From: Oceanomicrobium pacificus | Lineage (GTDB): Bacteria; Pseudomonadota; Alphaproteobacteria; Rhodobacterales; Rhodobacteraceae | Direction of reading: 5' to 3' | DNA: 64,000 bases | NCBI RefSeq assembly: GCF_009833495.1 | Contig: NZ_WUWG01000007.1 | Location: forward strand, 1 to 64,000 | Part shown: one piece after another, positions 36,095-44,544 of the stretch | Layout: each line of letters starts with the position of its first letter | How positions within the stretch are numbered: position 1 is the stretch's first letter | Notes under the pieces: generated by a model | Database searches by the model: none | What the model was told of the DNA's origin: nothing | Seen by the model: the letters and a program-made list of their open reading frames with translations, nothing else | Translations under genes and position numbers: made by a program

Positions 36095-36735
36095 GCACGG
36101 ATGTAAAACTGCGTGAGATGCTCTGCACGCTCGCGGCCTCCATGTATGACCGCGGACTGACCTGCGGTGCATCGGGCAATATCTCTGCACGGACGGAAGA
36201 TGGCGGACTGCTTGTCAGCCCGACCGGCAGCTGTTTCGGACGGCTCGATCCCGCCCGGCTGTCGCGGTTCGACGCGGAGGGCCGGCACGTGGACGGGGAT
36301 GCACCAACCAAGGAGATGCCACTCCACGCTGCCTTCTACGAGACGCGCGGCAGCAAGGCGGGCGCGGTCGTGCACCTGCATTCCAGCCATGCTGTCGCGC
36401 TGTCGATGCTGCCCGAGGTTGACCCGTTGGACGCGCTGCCACCGCTCACCCCCTATTCGATCATGCGGCTCGGGCGGGTGCGGCTCCTGCCCTATATCCA
36501 ACCCGGCGATCCGGCGATGGGGGACGCGGTGCGCGACCTTGACGGCCAGCATTGCGCGGTGATCCTTGCCAATCACGGGCCGGTCGTCTCCGCCCCCTCG
36601 CTGGAAGCGGCGGTCTACGGGATGGAAGAGCTGGAAGAGACGGCGAAGCTCACCCTGATGACGCAGGGACGGAACCCGCGGATGCTGACATCCGAGCAGA
36701 TCGCAAGCCTGCGCGCGACCTTCGGCGACCCCTGA
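36091..36735 (+). CDS. otnC: 3-oxo-tetronate 4-phosphate decarboxylase OtnC (class II aldolase family)
   Basis: 214 residues of the class II aldolase/adducin fold. LTCGASGNISAR binds the substrate phosphate, MPLHAAFYETR contains the catalytic acid, HLHSSHAVALSM supplies two zinc-binding His, and ANHGPVVSAPSLEAAVYGMEELEE supplies the third. The pairing with OtnK identifies it as OtnC, which turns 3-oxo-tetronate 4-phosphate into dihydroxyacetone phosphate plus CO2. The usual partners OtnI (isomerase) and LtnD/DenD (dehydrogenase) are not beside it. Confidence 0.88.
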   Translation: MSTDVKLREMLCTLAASMYDRGLTCGASGNISARTEDGGLLVSPTGSCFGRLDPARLSRFDAEGRHVDGDAPTKEMPLHAAFYETRGSKAGAVVHLHSSHAVALSMLPEVDPLDALPPLTPYSIMRLGRVRLLPYIQPGDPAMGDAVRDLDGQHCAVILANHGPVVSAPSLEAAVYGMEELEETAKLTLMTQGRNPRMLTSEQIASLRATFGDP

Positions 36736-36747
36736 GGGCCTTCAGGG
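36730..36747. terminator. Small palindrome joining the convergent stops of otnC and the binding-protein gene
   Basis: CCCTGA and TCAGGG form a 6-bp stem around a 6-base loop. The TGA of otnC (36733-36735) and the TGA of the opposing gene (36742-36744 on the plus strand as TCA) both lie in the arms. No T-run follows, so termination is uncertain. Confidence 0.35.
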
Positions 36748-37791
36748 CTGGATCATCGCATCGGTCCATTCGCGCAGGAAGTTCTGCCGCTTGATCTGGT
36801 CGAGATAGACCAACAGCCCCGGTCCGAGCGCAATCGGGTGCAGGTGCGGCGCCTGTCCGAGCGCCGCGCCATCGATCGGCGGCAGGCCCGTGCGCTCCGC
36901 CTGCAGCGCGCGGCCAGCGGGGCTCAGCAGATAGTCGATGAAGGCGCGCCCCAGATCGGGATCGCGCGCGGTCGGCGGGATCAGGACGGACCGCAGGAGC
37001 ACATTCGTGTAATCCTGCAACGCGATCACCAGCCCCTCGCGGTCGGGATCGAGCTGCGCGGCGGCATAAGAGCCGGTCACGTTATAGGCCATCATCAGAT
37101 CGCCGGCTTTCAGATCGGCAATCATCTGGCCCGAACAGCAATAGATGCGCGGCTGCAGGCCGCCCATCACCTGCACCAGCCGCCAATAGGCCTGTGACTG
37201 GCGTGCGTCCTGTGTCGCAAACAGGTAGCCGGTGCCCGAACTGCGCGGATCATAGGTGCCGATCCGGCCACGAAAGAGCGCGGGATTGTCGCGCAGAAGC
37301 GCAATCAGTTCCTGTCGCGTCTGCGGTGCCGGCAACTGGTCGAGCACCCGGCGCGACAGGAGCGTGACCGCCGGTTCCTGCGCAAAGGCAAACAGATGGT
37401 CGCGCCAGCGCGCCCAGTCGGGCAGCGACAGGGTGGCATCGGAGCGATGCGGCAGCGCCAGCCCGTCATTGGCAAGTTTCATCTGCAGGTCCATGGCGCT
37501 TGAGATCACCAGATCGACCGGCGCGGCTTCCTCGGCCACGGCCTTGTAGGTCTCTGTGCTCGACGCGACTGTATAGATGAGCGCCACGTTCGGGCGGGTG
37601 GCGAGAAAAGCCTCGATCAGCGGCTGGAAATGTTCCGTGTCCGTGGTCGACAGGATATGCAATTCCCGATCGGCTTCGGGCGTGCCGAACCGGCGCTCTT
37701 CCTCCACCTCATAGGCGGTCGCACCTGTCAGCGGCGCAACGAGCGCGAGCAGGGCTGCGATCAGGTTCGCGGCAGTTCGAGCCGGGCGCAT
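36742..37791 (-). CDS. Periplasmic binding protein (Fe3+-type SBP fold) linked to a two-component system
   Basis: 349 residues with a Sec signal peptide (LIAALLALVAPLTGATAYE). The mature part has the fold of ABC iron-type binding proteins: HILSTTDTEHFQPLIEAF, YTVASSTETYKAVAEEAAPVDLVISSAMDLQMKLAN, TYDPRSSGTGYLF and LMMAYNVTGSYAA. No transporter genes accompany it; its start overlaps the histidine kinase gene by 31 bp. The same arrangement is known from PgtC of the Salmonella pgt phosphoglycerate system, where a binding protein feeds a sensor kinase. It likely presents a ligand to the kinase (inference). Confidence 0.82.
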   Translation of the reverse strand: MRPARTAANLIAALLALVAPLTGATAYEVEEERRFGTPEADRELHILSTTDTEHFQPLIEAFLATRPNVALIYTVASSTETYKAVAEEAAPVDLVISSAMDLQMKLANDGLALPHRSDATLSLPDWARWRDHLFAFAQEPAVTLLSRRVLDQLPAPQTRQELIALLRDNPALFRGRIGTYDPRSSGTGYLFATQDARQSQAYWRLVQVMGGLQPRIYCCSGQMIADLKAGDLMMAYNVTGSYAAAQLDPDREGLVIALQDYTNVLLRSVLIPPTARDPDLGRAFIDYLLSPAGRALQAERTGLPPIDGAALGQAPHLHPIALGPGLLVYLDQIKRQNFLREWTDAMIQP

Positions 37792-39134
37792 GTGCCACCT
37801 CCTTCCCGGTTTTCAAGACTGAACCGACCGCCATGGGCGCGGGCCACTTCTTCCACGATGCTGAGCCCGAGACCCGAGCCGACGATATCTCCGACATTTG
37901 CGCCGCGGCGGAACCGTGTCGCCAGTTCCGCACCGCCAGCCTCTCCGATCCCGCGGCCACGGTCGCGGATCTCGATCCAGAACCAGCCGTCACCGGGCGC
38001 GAGCGCCGCCTCGATCCGCGCATCTGCAGGCGAATATTTCACCGCATTGTCGAGCAGGTTGCGCAGCGCCGCATCGATCAGCACCTCGTCGCCGGTGATC
38101 GCGGCGGGCTGGTCAACGCCACTCAGATGCAGATCGATGTCGCGCAGATCGGCCGCCGGTGTCACCGAGTGGACCATCTCCGACAGGCGGCGGGCCAGGT
38201 CCACGGGCCCGCGGTCCATATGATCGGAGCGGTAGCTGACCATTGCGTGATCGAGCAACTGTCCGGCGGAGCGGGCGCTTTCCTCCACCGCGCGGATCAC
38301 CGCGCGCAAGGTGCGGCGTGTCGCGTCGTCATCGGTGTTGCGCAACGCGATCTCGGTCTGGATGCGCACCGTGGCGAGTGGTGTGCGCACGTGATGCGCA
38401 GCCTCGGCGATCAGCGTTTCCGTCCGGTCGAGCGCGGCCCGCAGGCGCCCGATGAACCCGTTGAGCGCCGAGAGAAGCGGCTGCAATTCCGACGGTGCCG
38501 AGTGATCGACGGGCCGCAGGTCCGATGGCCCCCGACGGCTCACCGCGCCAGCAAGCCGCCGCAGCGGTCGCAGGGTCGATTGTGCGGCCAGTCCGCCGAG
38601 AAGACCAGCAAGCAGGAAGAACCCGATGCCGAGACCGGCGGCCACATTGGCGACCCGACGTGCGATTGCATCCTGCGCCAGTCGCGTCTGGGCGACCACG
38701 ATCCCCAGATCGACCGGACGCCCGTCCACCGGCAATTGCCGGTTCAGGCGCACGATCCGCACCACCGTGTCCCGGTAGGGGCTCGTCAGATAGGCAGGGC
38801 CCGCCCCGCCCGGTCCGGGCATCGGCAGGTCCTCATACCCTGTGATCGTCTCGTCATTGGCGAGGATCCGGTAGAAGACCCGGTCCTCCGACACTGCACC
38901 GAGCATGGCGAAAGCCGCATAGGGAATATCGACCAATATGCCCTGATCGGCCGCGCGGGCCGCCTCTGCAATCGCCGTGGCCGAGGCCGCAAGGATATTG
39001 TCCTGCGTGGCTTCGGCAGCGCGTTCGGCCACCGTCCGGACGGTCAGATAAAGCGCGACCGACAGGACCGCCGCCACGCCCAGCATTTGCAGAAACAGGC
39101 GCCTGCGCAGCGACATGGGCCGGCGCGCGGCCAT
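37761..39134 (-). CDS. Sensor histidine kinase, TctE-like
   Basis: 457 residues. Two membrane helices (about 12-32 and 168-190) bracket a periplasmic sensor domain of the 2CSK type, then a HAMP-like linker. The phospho-acceptor region is EAAHHVRTPLATVRIQ, the N-box LLDNAVKYSP, and the G-boxes DRGRGIGEAG and GSGLGLSIVEEVARAHGG. It should autophosphorylate on His and pass phosphate to the response regulator encoded upstream (4-bp stop/start overlap). Its position opposite tctCBA suggests tricarboxylate-like ligand sensing. Confidence 0.92.
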   Translation of the reverse strand: MAARRPMSLRRRLFLQMLGVAAVLSVALYLTVRTVAERAAEATQDNILAASATAIAEAARAADQGILVDIPYAAFAMLGAVSEDRVFYRILANDETITGYEDLPMPGPGGAGPAYLTSPYRDTVVRIVRLNRQLPVDGRPVDLGIVVAQTRLAQDAIARRVANVAAGLGIGFFLLAGLLGGLAAQSTLRPLRRLAGAVSRRGPSDLRPVDHSAPSELQPLLSALNGFIGRLRAALDRTETLIAEAAHHVRTPLATVRIQTEIALRNTDDDATRRTLRAVIRAVEESARSAGQLLDHAMVSYRSDHMDRGPVDLARRLSEMVHSVTPAADLRDIDLHLSGVDQPAAITGDEVLIDAALRNLLDNAVKYSPADARIEAALAPGDGWFWIEIRDRGRGIGEAGGAELATRFRRGANVGDIVGSGLGLSIVEEVARAHGGRFSLENREGGGTCARLELPRT

Positions 39135-39799
39135 CAGGGCCCGGCCATCCGGTAGCCGACGCCGCGCACGGTCTCGATCCGGACTGTGGCACCCTGCAGC
39201 TTCCGGCGGAGCCGACCGACATAGACTTCGATCGCATTGTCCGACACATCCTCGGCAAAGGAGAACATCCGGTCGTGCAGCTGGCCCTTGGACAGGAGCC
39301 GACCTCGAGCGGAGATGAAAATCTCCAGCATCCGCAGTTCGCGGTTGCGCAACTCACGCGGTTCGCCGTCGACGCGCACCGTCGCGGCGAGCGGGTCAAA
39401 CTCCAGATTGCCGAGCCGGATCACGTTGCTGGCCGTCCCCCCGCGCCGTCGCAGGACCGCACGACAGCGCGCGACCAGTTCGGCCACGTCAAACGGTTTG
39501 GTCAGATAGTCATCCGCCCCGAGATCGAGCACCTGCACCCGGTCGGATACGGCCGAACGGGCGGTCAGGACGATCACCGGCGTTTCGGCCTGCCGCGCGC
39601 GGTGGCGGGCAATGAAGGTGCGGCCGTCCCCGTCAGGCAGCATGATGTCGACAAGGATCAGGTCGTAATCCGCCCCGTCCATACAGGCTTCGGCCGCGTC
39701 CAACGTGTCGGCCCAGTCGACCGCATGTCCGTCCATGGCGAGCCGTGCCTGCACCGATTCCGCAAGCCCGGCATTGTCCTCGATCAGCAGGAAACGCAT
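39134..39799 (-). CDS. OmpR-family response regulator, TctD-like
   Basis: 221 residues from the ATG at 39799 (AAGGGG just upstream); the frame extends to 40027 but overlaps the divergent tctC gene, so the extension is rejected. The receiver domain has LLIEDNAGLAESV, Asp51 in LILVDIMLPDGDG, TARSAVSDRVQVLDLGADDYLTKPF with the conserved Thr and Lys. The C-terminal winged helix has LRNRELRMLEIFISARGRLLSKGQL, DNAIEVYVGRLRRKL and IETVRGVGYRM. It is expected to activate divergent tctCBA, perhaps through the repeat at 39825. Confidence 0.92.
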   Translation of the reverse strand: MRFLLIEDNAGLAESVQARLAMDGHAVDWADTLDAAEACMDGADYDLILVDIMLPDGDGRTFIARHRARQAETPVIVLTARSAVSDRVQVLDLGADDYLTKPFDVAELVARCRAVLRRRGGTASNVIRLGNLEFDPLAATVRVDGEPRELRNRELRMLEIFISARGRLLSKGQLHDRMFSFAEDVSDNAIEVYVGRLRRKLQGATVRIETVRGVGYRMAGP

Positions 39800-39824
39800 C
39801 GCCCCTTCCGGTTTTTTCGGGATT

Positions 39825-39840
39825 TGACAGGTTGGTGTCA
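39825..39840. promoter_or_regulatory. Candidate TctD-like operator in the tctD/tctC divergent region
   Basis: TGACA-N6-TGTCA forms an inverted repeat in the 137-bp region between the response-regulator gene and tctC, about 100 bp before tctC. A TTGACA box overlaps it. Spacing and place fit an activator site for one or both genes; no binding evidence exists. Confidence 0.4.
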
Positions 39841-39936
39841 GCTTTTCAGCAAATTCTCTGACGGGCAAGGGCCGAACCCTGCCACCCGAAACAGGCGGGG
39901 CGGACCGATGCCACATATGCATTATGGGAGGAACCA

Positions 39937-40905
39937 ATGCACTTTTCTTCGCTCTCGCGCCTGATGGCAGGCGCGGCTGTCGCTCTGACGCTCGGCACCG
40001 CGGCATCCGCCACGGAATGTATCGCACCTGCGAACCCGGGCGGTGGCTGGGACTTCACCTGCCGTCAGATCGGCAAGATCCTGTATGATATCGGCGCCGT
40101 CGACCAGCCGGTGCAGGTCACCAACATGGCCGGCGCCGGCGGCGGTCTGGCCTTCGCCTATGTGGTCAACGAGCGCAATGACGATCCCGACCTGATCGTC
40201 GCCGCCTCCTCGGCCACCACCACCCGTCTGGCACAGAATGCCTATGGTGGTGCCACTGCCGATCAGGTGCGGTTCGTCGGCGCGATCGGCGCCGATCCCG
40301 GCGTGATCGTGGTTGCTGCCGACAGCGAGTTCCAGACGCTTGAAGACCTTGTCGAGGCGATCAAGGCCGATCCGGGCTCGGTGGCTTTCGCAGGTGGTTC
40401 CGCGGCCGGCGGTTTCGACCATATGAAACCGCTGCAGGTCCTCAAGGCAGGCGGCTTCGACGATATCCGCGCGATCAAATATATCGGCGTGGATGGCGGC
40501 GCGGATGCGATCACCCAGACCGTCGGCGGCTTCACGCAGGCCATGACCGGCGACATGTCGGAAGTGGTGGGCTTTGTGAAATCGGGCGAGGTGCGCGTGC
40601 TCGCGGTCCTGACCGAAGAGCGGGTGCCCGGCTTTGAAGATATCCCGACCGCCGTGGAACAGGGCTATGACGTTGTCGCTGTGAACTGGCGCGGGCTCTA
40701 TGTGCCGAAGGACATCACCGACGAGCAGTTCTCCGCCTGGGGCGAGAAGCTGCAAATGGTTGCGGACAGCGCCGAGTGGCAGGAAGCCATGGCCGCCAAC
40801 GGCCTCGCGCCCTTCACCAAGGTCGGGGATGATTTCCAGTCCTGGATCGACGGTGTCATCGCCCAGACGGTAGACCTGTCCAAGGAAATCGGGGTCATCC
40901 AGTAA
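39937..40905 (+). CDS. tctC: Tripartite tricarboxylate transporter substrate-binding protein TctC
   Basis: 322 residues from an ATG with GGGAGGA upstream. A Sec signal peptide (LMAGAAVALTLGTAASATE) precedes the Bug/TctC fold: IAPANPGGGWDFTCRQIG, the hallmark start, then VTNMAGAGGGLAFAYV, FVGAIGADPGVIVVAADS, FAGGSAAGGFDHMKPLQVLKA and VLTEERVPGFEDIPTAVEQGYDV. It binds tricarboxylates or other carboxylates in the periplasm for TctAB. No hairpin separates it from tctB; stop and start overlap instead. Confidence 0.94.
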   Translation: MHFSSLSRLMAGAAVALTLGTAASATECIAPANPGGGWDFTCRQIGKILYDIGAVDQPVQVTNMAGAGGGLAFAYVVNERNDDPDLIVAASSATTTRLAQNAYGGATADQVRFVGAIGADPGVIVVAADSEFQTLEDLVEAIKADPGSVAFAGGSAAGGFDHMKPLQVLKAGGFDDIRAIKYIGVDGGADAITQTVGGFTQAMTGDMSEVVGFVKSGEVRVLAVLTEERVPGFEDIPTAVEQGYDVVAVNWRGLYVPKDITDEQFSAWGEKLQMVADSAEWQEAMAANGLAPFTKVGDDFQSWIDGVIAQTVDLSKEIGVIQ

Positions 40906-41345
40906 TGGCCAGTGACCGGATCCTTGGTCTGGTCGTGATCATTGTGGCGCTCGCATATGTTGCGAGCGCCTTCCAGATCCAGGCCAGCTTCCTGTCCGAC
41001 CCAGTCGGGTCGCGCACCTTCCCCATCCTGCTCGGCTGCGTGGTGATCCTGTGCGGCGTGTCGATGATCCTGCGGCCCGATCCCGAACCGGACTGGCCGG
41101 CGGCCTCGCGCTTCATCCAGCTCGGCATCGCAACGCTGGTGATGATCGGCTATGCCTACAGCCTCAAACCGCTCGGCTTTCTGCTGCCGACGGCGGCCGC
41201 GGCCGGTATTCTGAGCTACCAGATCGGCCAGCGCGCCGGGCCTGCGATCCTGACCGGCATCGGCCTGTCGGGCGGGCTTTTCATCCTCTTCAAATATGTG
41301 CTCGGGCTTGGGCTGTTCGCCGTGCCCAAGGGCCTGTTCGGCTAA
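40905..41345 (+). CDS. tctB: Tripartite tricarboxylate transporter small subunit TctB
   Basis: 146 residues, four hydrophobic segments, the TctB size and layout: LGLVVIIVALAYVASAFQI, then VGSRTFPILLGCVVILCGVSMIL (family motif SRTFP), LVMIGYAYSLKPLGFLLPTAAAAGILSY and a last helix ending GLGLFAVPKGLFG. It starts at the overlapping TAATG with tctC and ends 12 bp before tctA. Role: small membrane subunit that pairs with TctA. Confidence 0.92.
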   Translation: MASDRILGLVVIIVALAYVASAFQIQASFLSDPVGSRTFPILLGCVVILCGVSMILRPDPEPDWPAASRFIQLGIATLVMIGYAYSLKPLGFLLPTAAAAGILSYQIGQRAGPAILTGIGLSGGLFILFKYVLGLGLFAVPKGLFG

Positions 41346-41357
41346 AGGGTTCCCGAC

Positions 41358-42863
41358 ATGGACACGCTTGCCAATCTTGCGCTCGGCTTCGGCGTCGCGC
41401 TGAGCCCCTTCACCCTGATGCTGGCCGTGCTGGGCTGCGTGCTCGGCACGATCATCGGCGCGTTGCCGGGCCTCGGCCCGTCGAACGGCGTCGCGATCCT
41501 CATTCCGCTCGCCTTCACGCTCGGCCTCGATGCCACCTCGGCGCTCGTCCTGATGACCTCGGTCTATTACGGGGCCATGTATGGCGGCCGGATCAGCTCC
41601 ATCCTGCTCAACATTCCCGGCGACGAGCCGGCGCTGATGACCACGCTTGACGGTTATCCGATGGCCAAACAGGGCCGCGCGGGCGATGCGCTCGTCCTGT
41701 CGGGCGTTGCGAGCTTCGCCGGCGGCCTGCTGGCGACCATCGGGCTCATCATCATGGCGCCCCTGCTGGCGCGGGTCGCCTATCTCTTCGGTCCCGCGGA
41801 ATATTTCGCACTCTATCTGCTGGCGTTCTGCACGCTCGGCGGCATGGCTTCCAACAATCAGGCGAAATCGGCGCTCGCCGCCTGTATCGGCCTTGGCATC
41901 GCGATGATCGGCCTCGACAACACGACCGGCATGCCGCGCTTCACCTATGGCAACCTGCACCTGATGGACGGGGTCGATTTCCTTGTCGCCATCGTCGGGC
42001 TTTTCGCCGTCGCCGAGGTCTTCTTCTTCATCGAGAGCCACGGCAAGGACAGTGCGATCGGGGTGAAACTCGACAAGATCACCATCCCGATCCGCGACAT
42101 CGGACGCTCGACGGTGACGATGCTGCGGGCATCCCTGATCGGCTTCGTCGCGGGCGTCCTGCCTGGTGCCGGCGCCTCGCTCGGCTCCTTTCTTGCCTAT
42201 ATGGGAGAGAAAACGGTCGCACGGGACAAGGACACGTTCGGCACCGGCAATCCGAAGGGGATCGCGGCACCCGAAGCGGGCAACAATGCCGCTGCCGGCG
42301 GTGCGCTCGTGCCGATGCTGACGCTGGGTGTGCCGGGATCAGGCACCACGGCAGTTCTACTGGCGCTCCTGATGACGCTTAACATCACGCCCGGGCCGCT
42401 TCTCTTCACCGAACGTCCCGAAGTCGTCTGGGGCCTGATCGCGTCGCTCCTGATCGCCAATGTGGTGCTGCTCATCCTCAACGTGCCGCTGGTGAAGATC
42501 TTCGTCAAAGTGCTGATGGTCCCGCCTTGGGTCCTGCTGCCCGGTGTCACGATGATTTCCTTCGTCGGGATCTACTCGCTCTCGGGCAGCTATTTCGACC
42601 TGCTCCTGATGGTGGGTTTCGGGGTGCTCGGCTATTTCCTGCGCAAGATGGACGTGCCGACGGTGCCGATCATCCTCGGCATCCTTCTGGGCAACGCGAT
42701 GGAGGACAGCCTGCGCCGCGCCATGGTGATTTCCAGCGGAGACTGGACGTTCCTCTTCTCCTCGCCGATTGCCATCGGGCTCTGGATCGCGGCATTCGCC
42801 GGGTTCATCGCCCCGATCTTCCTGCGGCCCTTCCTGAAGAAGCCGCAGCGGATCACGGACTGA
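41358..42863 (+). CDS. tctA: Tripartite tricarboxylate transporter large subunit TctA
   Basis: 501 residues with about 12 hydrophobic segments, the normal TctA size. Hallmarks: GCVLGTIIGALPGLGPSNGVAILIPLAF, SVYYGAMYGGRISSILLNIPGDEPALMTTLDGYPMAKQGRAG, FGPAEYFALYLLAFCTLGG, GVLPGAGASLGSFLAYMGEKTVARD, GIAAPEAGNNAAAGGALVPMLTLGVPGSGTTAVLL. It is the translocating subunit of the secondary transporter. An AtuA-like gene follows in 4 bp, so the imported acid is probably its substrate. Confidence 0.95.
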   Translation: MDTLANLALGFGVALSPFTLMLAVLGCVLGTIIGALPGLGPSNGVAILIPLAFTLGLDATSALVLMTSVYYGAMYGGRISSILLNIPGDEPALMTTLDGYPMAKQGRAGDALVLSGVASFAGGLLATIGLIIMAPLLARVAYLFGPAEYFALYLLAFCTLGGMASNNQAKSALAACIGLGIAMIGLDNTTGMPRFTYGNLHLMDGVDFLVAIVGLFAVAEVFFFIESHGKDSAIGVKLDKITIPIRDIGRSTVTMLRASLIGFVAGVLPGAGASLGSFLAYMGEKTVARDKDTFGTGNPKGIAAPEAGNNAAAGGALVPMLTLGVPGSGTTAVLLALLMTLNITPGPLLFTERPEVVWGLIASLLIANVVLLILNVPLVKIFVKVLMVPPWVLLPGVTMISFVGIYSLSGSYFDLLLMVGFGVLGYFLRKMDVPTVPIILGILLGNAMEDSLRRAMVISSGDWTFLFSSPIAIGLWIAAFAGFIAPIFLRPFLKKPQRITD

Positions 42864-42867
42864 CCCG

Positions 42868-44223
42868 GTGGCGGAGACCCGCATCCTTGTCCCCTCCGGC
42901 GTGCTCGGGCTCGGCTTCAGTGCCGAGGCTCTGGCCGCCGGAGTGGCGCGGGCCCCGCATGCCATCTGCATTGACGGCGGGTCGACCGACAGCGGACCCT
43001 TCTACCTCGGCTCGGGCACGTCGAAATATTCCCGCGCCGCCTGCAAGGCGGAATGGCGGCAGATCATGGCGGCACGCGCGGAACTGGGCGTGCCGCTCAT
43101 CATCGGGTCGAGCGGCACCTGCGGGGTCGACGCAATGGTCGACTGGATGGTCGCGATCACCGAGGAACTGGCTGCCGAGCGCGGCGAGACGCTGCGCATT
43201 GCCCGTCTCTATTGCGAACAGCCACCCGCCCGCGTGGCCGCTGCCTTCGGGGACGGGCGGGTGCACGACCTGACCCCAGCCCCGTCGCTCGACCCTGACC
43301 GCATCGCATCGCTCGACCATGTGGTCGCGCTTGCCGGGGTTGAGCAGATCGGCGCCGCGCTCGACAGCGGCGCGGATATCATCATCGCCGGCCGCACCAC
43401 CGACACGGCAACCATCGCCGCCATGCCGATGCGGCGCGGCACGGCGCCCGGCATCGCCTGGCACGGGGCCAAGATCGCGGAATGCGGGGCGCTCTGTTCC
43501 ACCCACCCGACGAGCGGCGTCATCCTTGTGACGTTCGAGGCGGACAGGTTCACCGTCGAGGCGATGGAGGAGGGCGCCTCCTGCACGCCGCGCTCTGTCT
43601 CGGCGCATATGCTCTACGAGAATGCGGATCCGGTCCGGCTGACCGAACCGGGCGGGCATCTCGACGTGTCGGCCGCGACTTATGTCGATGCGGGTGACGG
43701 CCGGGTGCGCGTCAGCGGCGCGGTCTGGCACCCCGATCCCATCTACAAGGTGAAGCTCGAGGGCGCGCGGCGCGTCGGCCATCAGATCTCGCTCCTCGCG
43801 CTCCTGCGCGACCCGCATTACGTCGCCAATGCCGCAGCCTGGGTCGACGGGCTTGAGCGGTTCCTGCACGGCAAGATCACGGCGCAAATGGACCTGACGC
43901 GGGACGCCTACCATCTCGAGTTCCGACTGATCGGCAGGAACGCCGTGCTCGGCGCGCTGGAGGCGCAAACGGGGACGGCGCCGGAACTCGGCGTGCTCTG
44001 CCTCGTGACGGCACCCGATGCGGCCACGGCGGACGAAATGGCGAAGCTCGTGAACCCGTTCCTTCTGCACCACCCGCTGACGCCGGATGAGGAACTGCCC
44101 ACTTTCGCATTCCCCTATTCGCCGGCGCAGAGCGACCGCGGACCGGTCTACGAATTCGCCCTGAACCATGTCATGACGCTGGACGACCCGATGGAGGCCT
44201 TCCGGCTGGAGGTGGACCCGTGA
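42868..44223 (+). CDS. AtuA-like (DUF1446) family protein
   Basis: 451 residues from a GTG 4 bp after tctA. It starts ILVPSGVLGLGFSAEALAAG and has CIDGGSTDSGPFYLGSG, IIGSSGTCGVDAMVDWMVAI, GADIIIAGRTTDTATIAA and WHGAKIAECGALCSTHPTSGVILV, the motifs of the acyclic terpene utilisation AtuA family. In Pseudomonas, AtuA belongs to citronellol degradation, but many members sit with TctCBA and DUF4387 genes, as here, with no terpene genes. Reaction unknown. The overlap with the next gene (GTGA) implies the two proteins work together. Confidence 0.85.
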   Translation: MAETRILVPSGVLGLGFSAEALAAGVARAPHAICIDGGSTDSGPFYLGSGTSKYSRAACKAEWRQIMAARAELGVPLIIGSSGTCGVDAMVDWMVAITEELAAERGETLRIARLYCEQPPARVAAAFGDGRVHDLTPAPSLDPDRIASLDHVVALAGVEQIGAALDSGADIIIAGRTTDTATIAAMPMRRGTAPGIAWHGAKIAECGALCSTHPTSGVILVTFEADRFTVEAMEEGASCTPRSVSAHMLYENADPVRLTEPGGHLDVSAATYVDAGDGRVRVSGAVWHPDPIYKVKLEGARRVGHQISLLALLRDPHYVANAAAWVDGLERFLHGKITAQMDLTRDAYHLEFRLIGRNAVLGALEAQTGTAPELGVLCLVTAPDAATADEMAKLVNPFLLHHPLTPDEELPTFAFPYSPAQSDRGPVYEFALNHVMTLDDPMEAFRLEVDP

Positions 44224-44525
44224 CCCGTATCGGCGCGCTCGTCTCCAAGGTCCGGTCGAAAAATGCCGGCCCCTTCTGGGTGACGATCGACATTTTCTGC
44301 GCATCGCCGGACCAGTTCGAGGCACTGTCCGCCGCGCTCGACACGCGTGCGGTGGCCACGCGGTTCGGCACCGATCCGTCCGCGATAAAGCGGTTCGACC
44401 TGAGCGACCTGTCCGTCATCAAGATCAGCCTGCCGCGGCCTGTCGTTCAGGGCAGCCTTGGCGACCGCGACATGCATGGCGCCCAATGGGCGCATCTGCT
44501 GGCGGAAATGGAGGTCGATCTCTGA
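44220..44525 (+). CDS. DUF4387 family protein
   Basis: 101 residues from a GTG overlapping the AtuA-like stop. The whole length matches DUF4387: IGALVSKVRSKNAGPFWVTIDIFCASPDQFEAL, then TRFGTDPSAIKRFDLSDLSVIKISLPRPVVQGSLGDRDMHGAQWAHLL. In other genomes this domain is either separate, next to AtuA-like genes, or fused to them, so it is likely a subunit of that enzyme. No signal peptide or cofactor motif is visible. Function unknown. Confidence 0.87.
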   Translation: MTRIGALVSKVRSKNAGPFWVTIDIFCASPDQFEALSAALDTRAVATRFGTDPSAIKRFDLSDLSVIKISLPRPVVQGSLGDRDMHGAQWAHLLAEMEVDL

Positions 44526-44544
44526 CAGGCCAGGCCTGTCAGAG
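44520..44544. terminator. 25-bp palindrome carrying both convergent stop codons
   Basis: CTCTGACAGGC and GCCTGTCAGAG form a perfect 11-bp stem with a 3-base loop. The TGA of the DUF4387 gene and the opposing TGA of the hydroxyacid dehydrogenase gene both fall inside the arms, so the element can fold in either transcript. No T-run on either side; it may act as a two-way transcript end or stabiliser. Confidence 0.55.

Noticed and set aside
39799-40027. N-terminal extension of the response regulator
   Set aside because: It would overlap the tctC start, and the ATG at 39799 has a good ribosome binding site directly before the receiver domain.
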